Origin: Aegilops tauschii subsp. strangulata
Taxonomy: Eukaryota; Streptophyta; Magnoliopsida; Poales; Poaceae
Assembly (NCBI RefSeq): GCF_002575655.3
Contig: NC_053040.3
Coordinates: forward strand, 360,590,267-360,654,266
DNA length: 64,000 nucleotides
Reading direction: 5' to 3'
Part shown: in pieces, positions 33,960 to 45,632 of the stretch
How positions within the stretch are numbered: position 1 is the first letter of the stretch
Layout: each line of letters starts with the position of its first letter
Notes under the pieces: model-generated
What the model was told of the DNA's origin: nothing
The model's input: the letters and a program-made list of their open reading frames with translations, nothing else
Database searches by the model: none
Position numbers and translations under genes: made by a program

Positions 33960-34480
33960 CAAAAAAATAGTAGTCCCACAAGTGAGCATCACATCTGTGG
34001 TAGAGAAAATATAGCCCATTTGCGATTCGTAATAGTGTACAACCCATTTTTGAATTCTAATGGAATTTACTACAACCCATTTACAATTTGTTAAAATTAC
34101 AGCCCATTTTCTAGCTAGGACAACGATTAATAATTTAAACCAACCTCTCAAAACAGAATTCAACCAAAAAACCCACATTTTGATAGGATCCGAAAAAAAT
34201 TATCCCAAAATTTCGAGTCAGATTAAATATAATTTCAAAATGAATTTGTATTAGGTAAAAATCTAAAAAAAATACTGCGCGCGCAATAAGTAATGAAATG
34301 AAAAATTCCAAGTTCAAACAATAATATTTTTGAAACTAATTACCTACTTGGTGCGTTTTTGTATATTTATAGCCCAGTTTTTATAATTACATCCAATTTA
34401 TTATTTCTTAAAGCCCATTTTCTTGTTAGGCCTAATAGGAAAGATTTACAACCCAGCGGGGCGGAGAATAACAAGTTGAC
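33960..34480. repeat. AT-rich stretch with repeated ACAACCCATTT motifs
   Basis: ATAGCCCATTT, ACAACCCATTT (twice), ACAGCCCATTTT, ATAGCCCAGTTT and AAAGCCCATTTT occur between 34010 and 34450 amid AT-rich DNA. No coding sequence is seen. It may be another part of transposon subterminal DNA. Confidence 0.5.
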
Positions 34481-35800
34481 CTAGGTTGGGTATTCCGCAA
34501 AAAACAGTATAGCTAGGCTAGCCATTTTCACCTGGAAAAATAATATCTGGGCTGGATATTTGGTCGACATAAAATAATAGCCTGGGCTAGACGGGCCACA
34601 GCCCGCCCAGTTGATATCCTGCTCCTCTGAACAACAACAAAAACATCACTCAAGAAAAACTCCGCTTACACCTAAAAAAACAAATACTGCTCGAGCTGTT
34701 GGGTCCCAACTGTCGGCCGCTCCTTGTGCAATTCTCTCGTTTATTGACTATATAGGTTGATGATGGTGTGGGACCGTGATGTCAGGAAACCAGGAGGAAG
34801 CAAAAAAAATTATAGTTGTATATAATAAGGAGGAACTTGCGTACGTACGGCTATGGCCCTAGTGGGTCCCTACTGTCATCCAGTCAAAATAAAGTCATCT
34901 CTTGAATCCTCATGTTCGTTCACCATGTTGACAATGCTCGGTGCCACGGCGAGCGCAACAACTCGAAGGACGACGGAGGGGGCCTCGCGGGCCCTACGGA
35001 TGGTCTAGTACAGCGCCCGCTGCTCATTCAGGAAGCCAGGATCATCAGACACCTATGAGCACCTTCGAGAGACTGAGACGGCATGAAACGCCAAGGCCAC
35101 GCTTGGGAGCTCTGGTTTATTTCACACCTGTATTAAGATACAAGTGTAATTTACTCGTCATCGGAAACAACACGTAAAATACAGGCATAATGAAACCGAG
35201 GGCCCGAGGTCTGTAATGAAAACCGGCGAGTTACACGTGTAATTTGAGAGACCAGTGTATATTTTACTAGTCGAAATCGCCCAACCAAGCGCTTCGCCCA
35301 AGACCATCTGCTTTTATTTACAAGCGTTAGTTTTACAAGTGGTTTCGGTTAGAAAATGACGATGCAATCACGACCTAAGATGATGAGTTGGTCGGAAGAT
35401 CATATGGTTTCACCTCTAACCCACCCGAGTTGTCGTATAGGCTATGAATGAAACATAAGACAATGAACTTCTTAAGCACATAAACAACAGAAGAGGATGA
35501 TCTTCTTAACATGCAAATCACAGGCATTAGATCAACATGCAAAACAATATGAAGCATTATTCTCAGGAGGCACGGTGAACAGCTCGTGATGTCGCATCCC
35601 ACAACATTCCAAGCTCAACTTTGCAATCGAACTCACAAGGCCTGGCATTACATAGAAAACATTCAGAACAAACTCTTAAAATACCTTACGTAAGTCAACA
35701 TTCATGTGACTATGCATCTCAGCAGAGTAAATATTTCTGAACTGAAGACAGGAATAGGAAAAAACGATCGACGTTACTCACAGCAAAGGGCGTCCCACTC
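34480..35800. other. Unassigned intergenic DNA
   Basis: About 1.3 kb without a convincing frame or recognisable element border. Two faint GTGGGTCCC(A/T)(A/G)CTGTC copies (34698, 34862) tie it to the repeats at 32.3-33.4 kb. Confidence 0.4.
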
Positions 35801-35805
35801 AAAAA

Positions 35806-35942
35806 TATCAAATGCATGTCTTCTGGCTAACATCAATGAGCAAAAATTGACAAGGTTTTCCAATTCCAACATATTAAACTAATGTCTTCTTGCTAACATC
35901 AATGATTAAACTTTGACGAGCTTTTCCCATTAAAAATATATA
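35806..35942. repeat. Tandem duplication of a 67-bp unit
   Basis: AATGCATGTCTTCTGGCTAA and AACTAATGTCTTCTTGCTAA start two consecutive units that also share ACATCAATGA, TTGAC(A/G)AG and TTTTCCCATT-like parts. Divergence is about 20 percent. Confidence 0.6.
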
Positions 35943-35990
35943 ATGCCTATGGTTGTGGAACGGGCAGGGTTTGTCATTAGTTTGTAATCT

Positions 35991-36127
35991 GATAGTCCGG
36001 TGGCTCAAGGTGACGACGAATGATTAGAGAACCATTCGATGTATTGTGCATGATGAAGTATTATGGAGGACACGAACCATCTGAAATTTTTTGTGCAGTT
36101 CCACTAAAATCAAGCTGAGCATCCCTA
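35991..36127 (-). repeat. Direct repeat (137 bp) left of a captured copia fragment
   Basis: It nearly matches 36443-36578. Both begin GATAGTC(C/T)GGTGGCTCAAG and end in the exon-like block CAGTTCCACTAAAATCAAGC plus GCATCCCT. On the minus strand the block is preceded by a splice-acceptor-like AG. Confidence 0.8.
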
Positions 36128-36149
36128 TGGATTTTGTATTTATATGCTT

Positions 36150-36440
36150 GCAAGAAAACAAAGACACATCAGCACACACATGAATATTGGCCCCAGTGTC
36201 AACCCACCAATCGGTGGACTAACAAACTGAAAGTACGGTAAACAGATTACCATACCCAGATGCCCCATCATTGTTCCTTAGAGTGACATTGACAGACTTG
36301 GAGTCTTGTCCTGGCTTCTTGTACTTGTTTGGGCACTTGTTTTCCCAGTGTTCCTCCGAACCACAAGTAAAGCAACCATCTCTCTTTTTGTCTTTCTTCT
36401 TACTCCTTCTTAATGGCCGACGTTGGCAGCTCCATTCAAA
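36150..36440 (-). pseudogene. Captured Ty1/copia gag-zinc-knuckle and protease-start fragment
   Basis: The minus strand encodes a CCHC zinc knuckle, CFTCGSEEHWENKCPNKYKK (36300-36375; spacing C-x2-C-x4-H-x4-C), followed after about 50 residues and one stop codon by WWVDTGANIHVCADVSLFSC (36150-36210), the start of a copia aspartic protease with its catalytic DTGA. Only about 290 bp of the retrotransposon is present, with no integrase or RT nearby. The piece lies between two 137-bp direct repeats. Zinc knuckles bind packaged RNA and the protease matures Gag-Pol; this fragment cannot do either alone. Confidence 0.85.
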
Positions 36441-36442
36441 CA

Positions 36443-36578
36443 GATAGTCTGGTGGCTCAAGGTGACGACGAATGATTAGATAACCATTCGATGTATTGTG
36501 CATGATGAAGTATTATGGAGGACACGAACCATCTGAACATTTTGTGCAGTTCCACTAAAATCAAGCTCAGCATCCCTG
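36443..36578 (-). repeat. Direct repeat (136 bp) right of the captured copia fragment
   Basis: Second copy of 35991-36127, offset 452 bp. Its minus-strand reading extends into DAELDFSGTAQNVQMVRVLH. Confidence 0.8.
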
Positions 36579-39500
36579 TCTGCATAAATACAGAAAAAGC
36601 GTGATGAATATAATAGTGGTACTAGTTGATTAAACATACGCTTACAGCTATAATCATCTTCATTATCTTTAACAGGAAAAGATAGCAATACAATAGCTTG
36701 GATTAAACATTTATTGAAAACAATACAACAATATAAGTAGCACAACATAACAAGGCACAATCATGTGGATGCAGGCCGATACCGACCTCGTTTGTTACAG
36801 ATGCATCGGCAACTGACTTGGTCATACCTTTCTTTGTGGAGTGAATTTTGCACTCCACGTGTTGATAAGTTGCCCATGCTCTCTGCAGAATAGTCATGTC
36901 ACTAGCGTCTACTAATACTTTGTAAAGCTTCTCGATCATTCCTTCTGTAATGTAGCGCAAACAGTGACTGCTTCTTTCTGCAAAGTGGTAAGACCAAGTG
37001 GACCCACTAATGCAGCAGTTTGCCTTAGACACATTGGCTCCTTTTGTGCAGTTCAACTAAAATCAAAGTCAAAATAAAACCGAGCTTTAATTTTGATATC
37101 CCTGTAAGCAACAATAGGTATAAGGGAAACAATTACTGAGAAATAACGGTTGATGACTTGTACTCCCAGAAGAAAAACATCTATTGATCTACCTTGTCTT
37201 AATGGGAAACAAAGCATGAGAGTAGCAATTCTCAATCAATGTGATTCATTCATATTAACTGAGACATTATCTTAACAATGCCTTGTTTCAAAATGTATAA
37301 AGAACGACAAAGCAGAAAAGTACCATCCCTAAAACAATGTGACTAATTCATTTTAACAGAGACATTATCTTAACAATACCTTGGTTAAACATGTAGAAAG
37401 AACTACAAAGCAGGATAGTACCATTTGTAAAACACTGTAACTGATATATAATAACAGAGACATTAGCTGAACAATACATTTCTTAAACATGTACTACGAC
37501 CGATCCCTAACAGAAATGGTACTCCCGCCGATCCCTAACAAGTGTTGTAGTTTTGAACTAAGATTCAGTTGTTAATTCTGAGAGTGGCATTGCTTAATTT
37601 TACTAGTGGCATTAGATTAACAAAAAGCATAAACAGTTCTAGGGGGAGTGGGCGCAACAACACCATGTGCTTCCATCTACTTATAAAGGGGGTGATGCAG
37701 AGTTTGGTTATAACAAAGAAACAAGCATCATGTCTGGGTTGGAACAATTTTTGCTCACTTAATGGTAAAAGACTGCAGTTCAATAGCTTCAATTCAACAA
37801 TTCTCCAAAACAGTACCAATACAAGTAGCACAACATCTCAAAGCACATTGCAGCATCATGTGGATGAAAGTCGGTACTGACCTTTCAAGACCAAGATTTG
37901 AAACAACTCGTGATGAAGATCTGGAAGAGATCTCAACACATATATGGAAATCCGGTCTCCTTTTGTGCAATTCCAGCGAAATTAAGCAAAGTCGCCAGTG
38001 TGACATTCAAGTTGAACTGCACAAAACACTCTTAAAACAAAAGTGTTTCGCGTAGCGAAGCAAAATGTTGCAATAGCAACAAGTTGAATGGATATCCCTG
38101 TTTTAACAGAGGCAAAAAAGGAATCAATTACTGGCCAATAAAGGAGGATGAAACATGCGGCCACAAAAATGGTAATCCCGCCAATCCCTAACAAGTGTTG
38201 CAGTTTTGAACTAAGATTTAGTAGTTAATTTTGAGAGTGGCATTGCTTAATTTTACCAGCGGCATTAGATTAACAAAAAGCATAAACAGTTCCAGGGAGA
38301 GTGGGCGCAACAACAACATGTGCTTCCATCTACTTATAAAGGGGGTGATGCAGAGTTTTGTTGAAACAAAGAAACAAGCATCATGTCTGGGTTGGAACAA
38401 TTTTTGCTCACTTAATGGTAAAAGACAGCAGTTCAATAGCTTCAATTCAACATTTATCAAAAATAGTACCAATACAAGTAGCACAACATCTCAAAGCACA
38501 CTGCAGCATCATGTGGATGAAAGTCGGTACTGACCTTTCATGACAGGATTTGAAACAACTCGCGAGGAGGACTTGAAACAAATCCCAACACATATATGAA
38601 AATCCGATCTCCTTTTGTGCAGTTCCACCAAAATTAAGCAAAGTCACCGGTGTGACATTCAAGTTGAACTGCACAAAACACTCTTAAAATAAAAGTGTTT
38701 CGCGTAGCGAAGCAAAATGTTGCAATCCCTAACAAGTTGAATAGATATCCCTGTTTTAACAGAGGCAAAAAAAGGAATCAATTACTGGCCAATAAAGGAG
38801 GATGAAACATGCGGCCACAAAAATGGTAATCCCGCCAATCCCTAACAAGTGTTGCAGTTTTGGACTAAGATTCAGTAGTTAATTCTGAGAGTGGCATTGC
38901 TTAATTTTACCAACGGCATTAGATTAATAAAAAGCATAAACAGTTCCAGGGGAGAGTGGGCGCAACAAACACCATGTGCTTCCATCTACTTATAAAGGGG
39001 GTGATGTAGAGTTTGCTGTAACAAAGCAACAAGCATCATGTCTGGGTTGGTCCCATTTTTGTTCACTACTTAATGGGAAAAGACAACAATACAATAGCTT
39101 CAATTCAACATTTATTTAAAATAGTACCAATACAAGTAGCACAGCATCTCAAAGCACACTCACAATCATGTGGATGAAGGCCTGTACTGACCTTTCATGA
39201 GATGAACAAGATAAAATACGAATCTACAACAATGAATAGGAAATCCAATCTCATTTTGTGCAGTTGCACTGAAATCAAGCAAAGTTGCCGGTGTGACATT
39301 TAAGTTTGCTATAGCAACAAGTTGAATAGATATCCCTGTTTTAAGAAAGGAAAAAAAGGAAACAATTACTGGCCAATAAAGGAGGATGAAACAAACGGCG
39401 ACAAAAAGAAGCATCTAACTTATCTTGACGGAAAACAAAGTAGGACAGCCGCATTCCTAAAACAGTTGCATTGATTCATATTAACAGAGATATTCTCTTA

Positions 39501-39597
39501 AAACAACATTCATTAAAAATGTAATTTATTTTGAACAGTGGCATTGCTTCAATTTTCCAGTGGCATTCTCAGATTAACAACAGCAAAATAGTTGTAT

Positions 39598-39620
39598 GGG
39601 ACATGGGACATGGGACATGC
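39598..39620. repeat. Microsatellite-like (GGGACAT)3
   Basis: Three consecutive GGGACAT heptamers inside the last, truncated unit of the array. Confidence 0.8.
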
Positions 39621-39879
39621 CAGCACCATGTGCGTCCACACGATAAATGGTTGACACAGAGTATGTTGCCAAGCAGCATATCTGCGTTGGTCCCATATTT
39701 GTTCTCTTTGAACCTTTTTCCTATGTGAGGGTAGCAAATCTAGTCCTGCACAAACTACCCGACCCCCAGTTTCTTTCCTTTTTCAACAAAGAGATCGGTT
39801 CCTTACAAACGTGTGTACTGGGTTACCCCCTTTTTCCCTTTTCGACCAACAAAGCGGCTGGATTGCCAGTCTATACTAC

Positions 39880-39884
39880 TTTCC
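39880..39884. repeat. Target-site duplication TTTCC (left)
   Basis: TTTCC precedes the TG at 39885; the same bases follow the CA end at 45022-45026. Confidence 0.93.
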
Positions 39885-40259
39885 TGTAACGCCCCAAGAC
39901 CGACGCTCCAGATGCCTTCCTTGTTTTGCGAGTCAACTGTGTTATTTATTTGTTTGCTGCATTCATCATGTCATCATTTGCATTGCATCGGTAGTCCACT
40001 GCCTTTGTTTTCATAAAACCCGTAGTCGTTCGCAGTTACCGCTTCTTCCTCGTCTTTGTCGACCTCTCTCAGACCCCCCTCTCGTGCGCGTCCGAACTTC
40101 CCCGAACCCGACCCGGGCAGTCGTCACCGATGGATCCGGATCATCCACAAACATCCCCTAAATATCTTCGGTTCTTTGTTAGCCTAATCTAGCCTATTTT
40201 TCCCGGGCCGTCCGATTACGATCGGAGGGTCAAGATAACCCCTAACCTAACCCACTCAC

Positions 40260-40267
40260 TATATATA
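40260..40267 (+). promoter_or_regulatory. TATA-like box in the giant solo LTR
   Basis: TATATATA after a CCCACTCAC segment, about 375 bp into the LTR. Confidence 0.45.
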
Positions 40268-41459
40268 TTTGTCTAACCCGAGACCAAACGATAAATCACG
40301 AGTGGACATGCAGCCATGCGAGGTCGTTATCACGACCGGCCGTTCTCACGTGATTCGTGCAGCTCTAATACATCAAGCCTATATAATGAATTCCATCCAC
40401 GGTATACAATTAGTATAGATCGTGTATTACCTCCGACCTTGTCAGGAGATGGCCCACAAAGGCAGCCTCACTCATTGAAGCGTACACGCTTTGATTAGCA
40501 TCTCAGTCCCGATGGCTAGCTGCACCACACTACTGTTGACCTTCTTAAACATTCGGTAGTACTGCATGTATGTGGTAGTAAGCGATGCTTGCTCACCTAG
40601 AACGCAGACAACCGGCTGGTCTTTGTGTGCATGCAACAGGATTATGGAAGTACCCGCAAAAAAAGCAGGATTATGGAAGTCATAACAGAGCGATAGATAA
40701 TTATGGGAACTCGAATCACAGATACCATGTCACACACAGGATCATAGACCAACCAGCAGAGACGACATAAAGAACAGGCGCAACAGACCATGTAAGTGAC
40801 AAATTGCAACACACCTGACCACCTCATTTACTAGGATTAATGCACCACACCGCCCCTCTTGTCTTAATGCTTCGCCCCACTACACATTTACTACATTAGC
40901 TGCATCTAGCAGATTCAATTGACCATGTGTGTTTAAGTAGCTAACGCAAACATGTGTGTTTAGGTTCAAAATACTACCCATAGAAAAAATAAATCTAATG
41001 CTGGTTTTTGTTATTGTGTTAGACCAACATGTGTTAATGTTTAAGTAGCACTCACGTGAGCATACAACTGGGTGCCCATAATCTTGACGTACATGATTAC
41101 TTTATTTTGCTGATATGAAACCTAGTCTAGCTAAACATGCACTAACAATGGTGGAGCTAAGCAAACAAAAATCAAATATGACCATAATCACACAAGTCCA
41201 TAGGCGCACTGAGTGAACCATTAAGATGTTACACCCCACCCCAGCTGCTCATTTAAACAGACTGCATACTTTATCTGAGACATTTATTAGATACCTCCCT
41301 CTTGCATTTATGTATCAGTAGTTCTGACATGCATTTCAGCAAGAGGACAAACTGATATTATGTATAGACTGTGTATTGCTTGCCTATTCCTATGCGTTGC
41401 CGAAGTATTCAATTAACAACTATATTAAGTGTGAATCGCATAGCAACAATCGTTGGTCA

Positions 41460-42600
41460 GGATAACATCCTCGCGTGGCACCATGTCCCAAAAATCCGCA
41501 TCGGAGACCAAATCCCTAATTTCTAGGTATCCTCCTAGCTGCCGCCGCCACTCCTCTTGTCTCCTCCCACCTCGGGTTCTTCCCCGATCCAAATCCTCCC
41601 TCAAATTTCTAACCGGACCAACCACTCGTCGTCGCCCAAATTCCACCCGCAGGCAGCCAGCCACACCCTCCTCCCGATCCATCCACCATGGCCATCGCCC
41701 TGCTTCTTCGAGACCAGCAGCTGCTGATCTGCATCCATGCCGCCTTCCGCCTTCGACCGACCTTGCCGGAGACCCGAGCCGCTCCACCTCGTCTCCAGCT
41801 TCCCGATCATGCCGAGCCGGCGAGATGCCCAGGTCACGTCACCATTCCTCTGCGCCTTTTCCTTCCTTTTTCCCATCATGCTGCTCCTCCCTGACCATCC
41901 CCCTCGTCTTGTTCCTTTTTCTCAGTGAACCAGTGCCACCGCCGAAGCTCGAGTCCACTGCCGTCGTTGCCTCCAGCCCCGCCTCGGTTCCGGCTGGACC
42001 TGGACGGGAGCATGCTCTGCTGCCCGTTCTCGGCCTCCCCCACGTCCAGCTCGCCACCTGAAGCTCGCGCCAGCCGCCGACTTCCTCTGCAGCCGCCCGC
42101 TGTTCCCGCACCAATGCCGTCCCCACTTTCCCGCGCCCAAGTCCCCGCCGCCAAGTTCCTACTGTCGCCGCCGCTCCCTGCATCCGCGTCGCTGCCGTCG
42201 TCCTCGCACCGCAGCCAAGCTCTGCTTCCGCCACCGCGCCCAAGCTCCTCCGTCTGCGCTGCCGTTTGCCCGGATCCGGCGCCAGCCGACCGGATCCACC
42301 CGTCTTCGCGTTCCCGGGGCTGCCGGAGCCCCAAGTCCCCACGTCGCCGACCCGCATCAAGCCCCTACGCCTCTCCGCCGCCCCGCCAAGTCTCTGCTGC
42401 ATCGCCCGCCCGCTCGCTTCGTCTGCTTCGAACGAGGAGACCAGCGCCGCGCCCTCGTTGACTTGTTCCAGCGCCAGCGTGGACGAGAACCACGTCGCCC
42501 GCGCCTGGGCCTTCTTCCATCAAGGCCCAGCACACACTCCTCAGCCGGCCTGCTACCTCTTCCACCGACTGGGCCTGGCCCATGGTGAGCGCCCAGTCCG
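41460..42600 (+). other. GC-rich leader-like segment of the giant LTR
   Basis: About 1.1 kb of C-rich DNA open in several frames on both strands (up to about 200 codons), encoding Pro-, Ser- and Arg-rich peptides with no domain. The analogous segments in element C (21430-22380 and 29710-30660) lie at a similar place. I take the frames as compositional. Confidence 0.55.
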
Positions 42601-43928
42601 CCCAGTTTCAGCCCGATGATGTTTTTTTCAGGATCTGCGAATTTCTTCATTTCCAGAGAGTGCAGTTTTACAGATTACCCCTCCATGTTCATGCATATAA
42701 TAACTCACAAACCATGCATCGGATTAAAATGATTCAAACATGTAAAATGCTTAGAATTTCATCTAGTTTCATAATATGCAACTTTCATCGATGTTTAAAA
42801 TGATTACACTTGATGTTTGCATTAATTTACTAAATGCCATGTTAAAATGATTTATTTCATAACTAATTAACCGTAGCTCCAAATTAAATAAACTTTATAT
42901 GTAAATGGGGTAGAAAAATGCATAGTTTAACATGGTGGTATTAATTTGCATGTTTAACAACTCTGAAATATGGTTTAGGGCAGAACAGTACCAAATCTAA
43001 AATATGCACATGAGGATTTTCTGGAATTGTTGTTTGTTATTTCCGGCCTCATTTAAACTTGGCTAGATAGGTAGTTTTCATATGCTTCACCCCTTGTCAT
43101 GATTAATAACATTTAATATTGTTGGGTACATAATCGAGAGAGAACTAAATAATTGATGCGGTGTTTCGTTTTGTAGTATTGTTTGTGCACTTTGCCATGC
43201 CATGCATATCTAAACCGGACATGCATCATACTTGATTGTGCATCATGCCATGTTTATTTGATGGTTGTTTACCATGTTGTTTGCTTCTTTCCGGTTTGCT
43301 TCTCTCGTTAGCTTCTGTTTTGTTCAGAGTTGTGAGGATTCGTTCGACTACGTCCGTTTGTCTTCTTCATGGACTCGTTCTTCTTCCTTGCGGGATCTCA
43401 GGCAAGATGACCATTACCCTCGACATCACTTCTATCTTTGCTATGCTAGTTGTTCGCTCTATCGCTATGTTGCGCTACCTACCACTGTTTATAATGCCTC
43501 CCATATTGCCATGTCAAGCCTCTAACCATCCTTTCCTAGCGAACCGTTGTTTGGCTAAGTTACCGCTTTTGCTCAGCCCCTCTTATAGCATTGCAGGTGA
43601 AATTGAAGATTGTTCCATGTTGGAACACGATGATTTTGGGATATCACAATATCTCTTATTTAATTAATGCATCTATATACTTGGTAAAGGGTGGAAGGCT
43701 CAGGCTTATGCCTGGTGTTTTGTTCCACTCTTGCCGCCCTAGTTTCTATCATACCGGTGTTATGTTCCTTATTTTGCATTCCTTATGCGGTTGGGGTTAT
43801 GGGACCCCCTTGACCGTTCGCTTTGAATAAAACTCCTCCAGCAAGGCCCAACCTTGGTTTTACATTTGCCTAACAACCTAAGTCTTTTTCCCTTGGGTTT
43901 TCGGACCCCGAGGGTCATCTTTATTTTA

Positions 43929-43946
43929 CCCCCCCCCCCCCCCCCC
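43929..43946. repeat. Homopolymer of 18 C
   Basis: An uninterrupted C run. Its exact length is prone to sequencing error. Confidence 0.85.
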
Positions 43947-44605
43947 GGCTAGTGCTCCTCTGAGTGTTGGTCCAAACTAGAGCCCTTTGCAGCGCCACCT
44001 CGGGGAAACTTGAGGGCTGGTTTTAGTTGTACGGATTGCTCATCCGGTGTGCCCTAAGAACGAGATATGTGCAGCTCCTATCGGGATTTGTCGGTACATT
44101 CGGGTGGTCTTGCTGGTCTTGTTTTACCATTGTCGAAATGTCTTGTAACCGGGATTCCGAGTCTGATCGGGTTATTCCGGGAGAAGGAATATCCTTCGTT
44201 GATCGTGAGAGCTTGTGATGGGCTAAGTTGGGACACCCCTGCAGGGTATAAACTTTCAAAAGCCGTGCCCGCGGTTATGTGGCAGATGGGAATTTGTTAA
44301 TATCCGGTTGTAGAGAACTTGACACTTGACTTAATTAAAATGCATCAACCGTGTGTGTAGCCGTGATGGTCTCTTTTCGGCGGAGTCCAGGAAGTGAACA
44401 CGGTTTGGGTTATGTATGAACGTAAGTAATTTCAGGATCACTTCTTGATCACTTCTAGCTTCTCGACCGTTGTGTTGCTTCTCTTCTCGCTCTTATTTGC
44501 GTATGTTAGCCACCATATTTGCTTAGTACTTGCCGCAACTCCACCTCATTACCCCATCCTACCCATAAGCTTAAATAGTCTTGATCTCGCGGGTTATGAG
44601 ATTGC

Positions 44606-44622
44606 TGAGTCCTCGTGACTCA
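44606..44622 (+). other. Inverted repeat TGAGTC-ctcgt-GACTCA in the giant LTR
   Basis: A 6-bp perfect stem about 25 bases upstream of the acceptor-like GTTGCAG (44641-44647). It matches the position and outer stem of the TGAGTAC/GTACTCA repeat in element C. Confidence 0.65.
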
Positions 44623-44647
44623 CCAGATATCATCACAACAGTTGCAG

Positions 44648-44742
44648 GTGCCGATAAAACCAGTGCAGGTGACGCAACCGAGCTCAAGTGGGAGTTCGAC
44701 GAGGACCTTGGTCGTTACTATGTTTCGTTTCCTGATGATTAG
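44648..44742 (+). other. Acidic mini-exon-like frame in the giant LTR
   Basis: After the GTTGCAG acceptor a 30-codon frame reads, near its end, [18 protein letters not shown] and stops at TAG 44740-44742. GTGCCCAG follows shortly after, as GTGCCAGG does after the similar acidic frame of element C. Confidence 0.45.
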
Positions 44743-45021
44743 TAGTGGTGCCCAGTTGGGACGATCGGGGGTCTAGCATTTGGGGTTATCTTCTTTTCAT
44801 TTGTATTTGTCCGTTGTCGGACTATGTGTGTACTCTGAATGATGTATGTTTAATTAATGTACTATGTGAAGTGGCGATTGTAAGTCAACTCTTTATCCCA
44901 TTCTTGTTCATTACATGGTATTGTGTGAAGATGACCCTTCTTGCGACAAAACCACCATGCGGTTTTGCCTCCAAGCCGTGCCTCGACACGTGGGAGATAT
45001 AGCCGCATCGTGGGTGTTACA

Positions 45022-45026
45022 TTTCC
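45022..45026. repeat. Target-site duplication TTTCC (right)
   Basis: Copy of 39880-39884. Confidence 0.93.
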
Positions 45027-45189
45027 CTCCCTCCTTTCCTCATTGAACCATGTCCTAGATTCATGCTCCACCCCACCGCACCCTTCTTTCCTCTTTGAAC
45101 CAAGACCTAGATTCGACTACAGAATCGAAAAAGATCCGCATGAAGCTAGAGCAATGACGGTTTCAAAGAAATTTATACCTTAGGGTCGC

Positions 45190-45540
45190 CTGATGTGGCT
45201 AGGCGTGCGGCGGGAGGCCGGATCTGCCCACACTATGTACGGTAGCGAGGAAGAAGGGGTCGGTGGCCCTCCCGCACGGGCGCTGGGTGAAAGAGAACAG
45301 CACAGCCGGTGGTGGATTGCCTCCCTCGCCGAAGGTGATAGAGTGAACGCTGCACCTCCTCCCCTTCCCGGTGCGACGGGATCCGGATGGCTCCTTCACC
45401 AGCTGTGAGGGGGGAGAGAGAGACGGAGGCCAATGCAGTCTTGTTTAGATCTGGTGAAGAGGGTGAGAGACTGTGAATATAGCAAACCCTAGCAAAGGAA
45501 CGCTGAGCCTCCAGCGTGTATATATATATATGTAGTGCGG
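45190..45540 (-). pseudogene. Cassette 1: TATA, leader and GC-rich first-exon-like frame
   Basis: Minus strand: TATATATATATATACACG near 45530, a leader with two CTAGGGTTTG/CTAGCAAAGG-like spots, ATCTAAACAAGACTGC, then a frame with GRRCSVHSITFGEGGNPPPA. The match to cassette 2 is RRCSVDVVAVGDGG. No ATG in the right frame is obvious, so this copy is probably broken. Confidence 0.45.
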
Positions 45541-45632
45541 CGAGAGTGTGGAGAGTGCAAACCCTAGCGAACAAGCGCTGAGGTTCCAGCTTATATAGTA
45601 CTACATATATAGTACAGACTGAGCTCCGGTGG

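Larger units (their letters stand above)
36579..39884 (-). repeat. Array of exon-like blocks and approximately 650-bp tandem units (first half)
   Basis: Units starting GAGTGGCATTGCTT lie at about 37580, 38233, 38887 and 39533 (periods 653, 654 and 646), the last truncated. Each contains, on the minus strand, a pyrimidine stretch, an acceptor-like ACAG, then GGATATC or GGATGCT and a block ending TTTTAGTGGAACTGCACAAAA. Copies of this block are near 36102, 36545, 37030, 37960, 38610 and 39252. Most units also encode a similar minus-strand frame (LFQPRHDACFFV, then KLCITPFISRWKHM). No known domain is recognised. The array resumes at 45027 after the inserted LTR. Confidence 0.7.
39885..45021 (+). 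mobile_element. Giant solo LTR, 5137 bp
   Basis: It begins TGTAACGCCCCAAGACCGAC and ends GCATCGTGGGTGTTACA, with 5-bp inverted termini TGTAA(C)/(G)TTACA and a TTTCC TSD. No internal domain or second LTR is present. It contains TATATATA at 40260-40267, a GC-rich leader-like segment (41460-42600), AT-rich intron-like DNA (42640-43240), an 18-base C run (43929-43946), a TGAGTC/GACTCA stem-loop and an acidic mini-exon near its 3' end. Sequence details resemble Triticeae Gypsy families with very long LTRs (Jeli-like, unverified). Smaller insertions inside cannot be excluded. Confidence 0.9.

Noticed and set aside
41425..42650. A 202-codon plus-strand frame and a 187-codon minus-strand frame as host genes
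   Set aside because: Both lie inside the solo LTR, overlap each other and have no recognisable domain.
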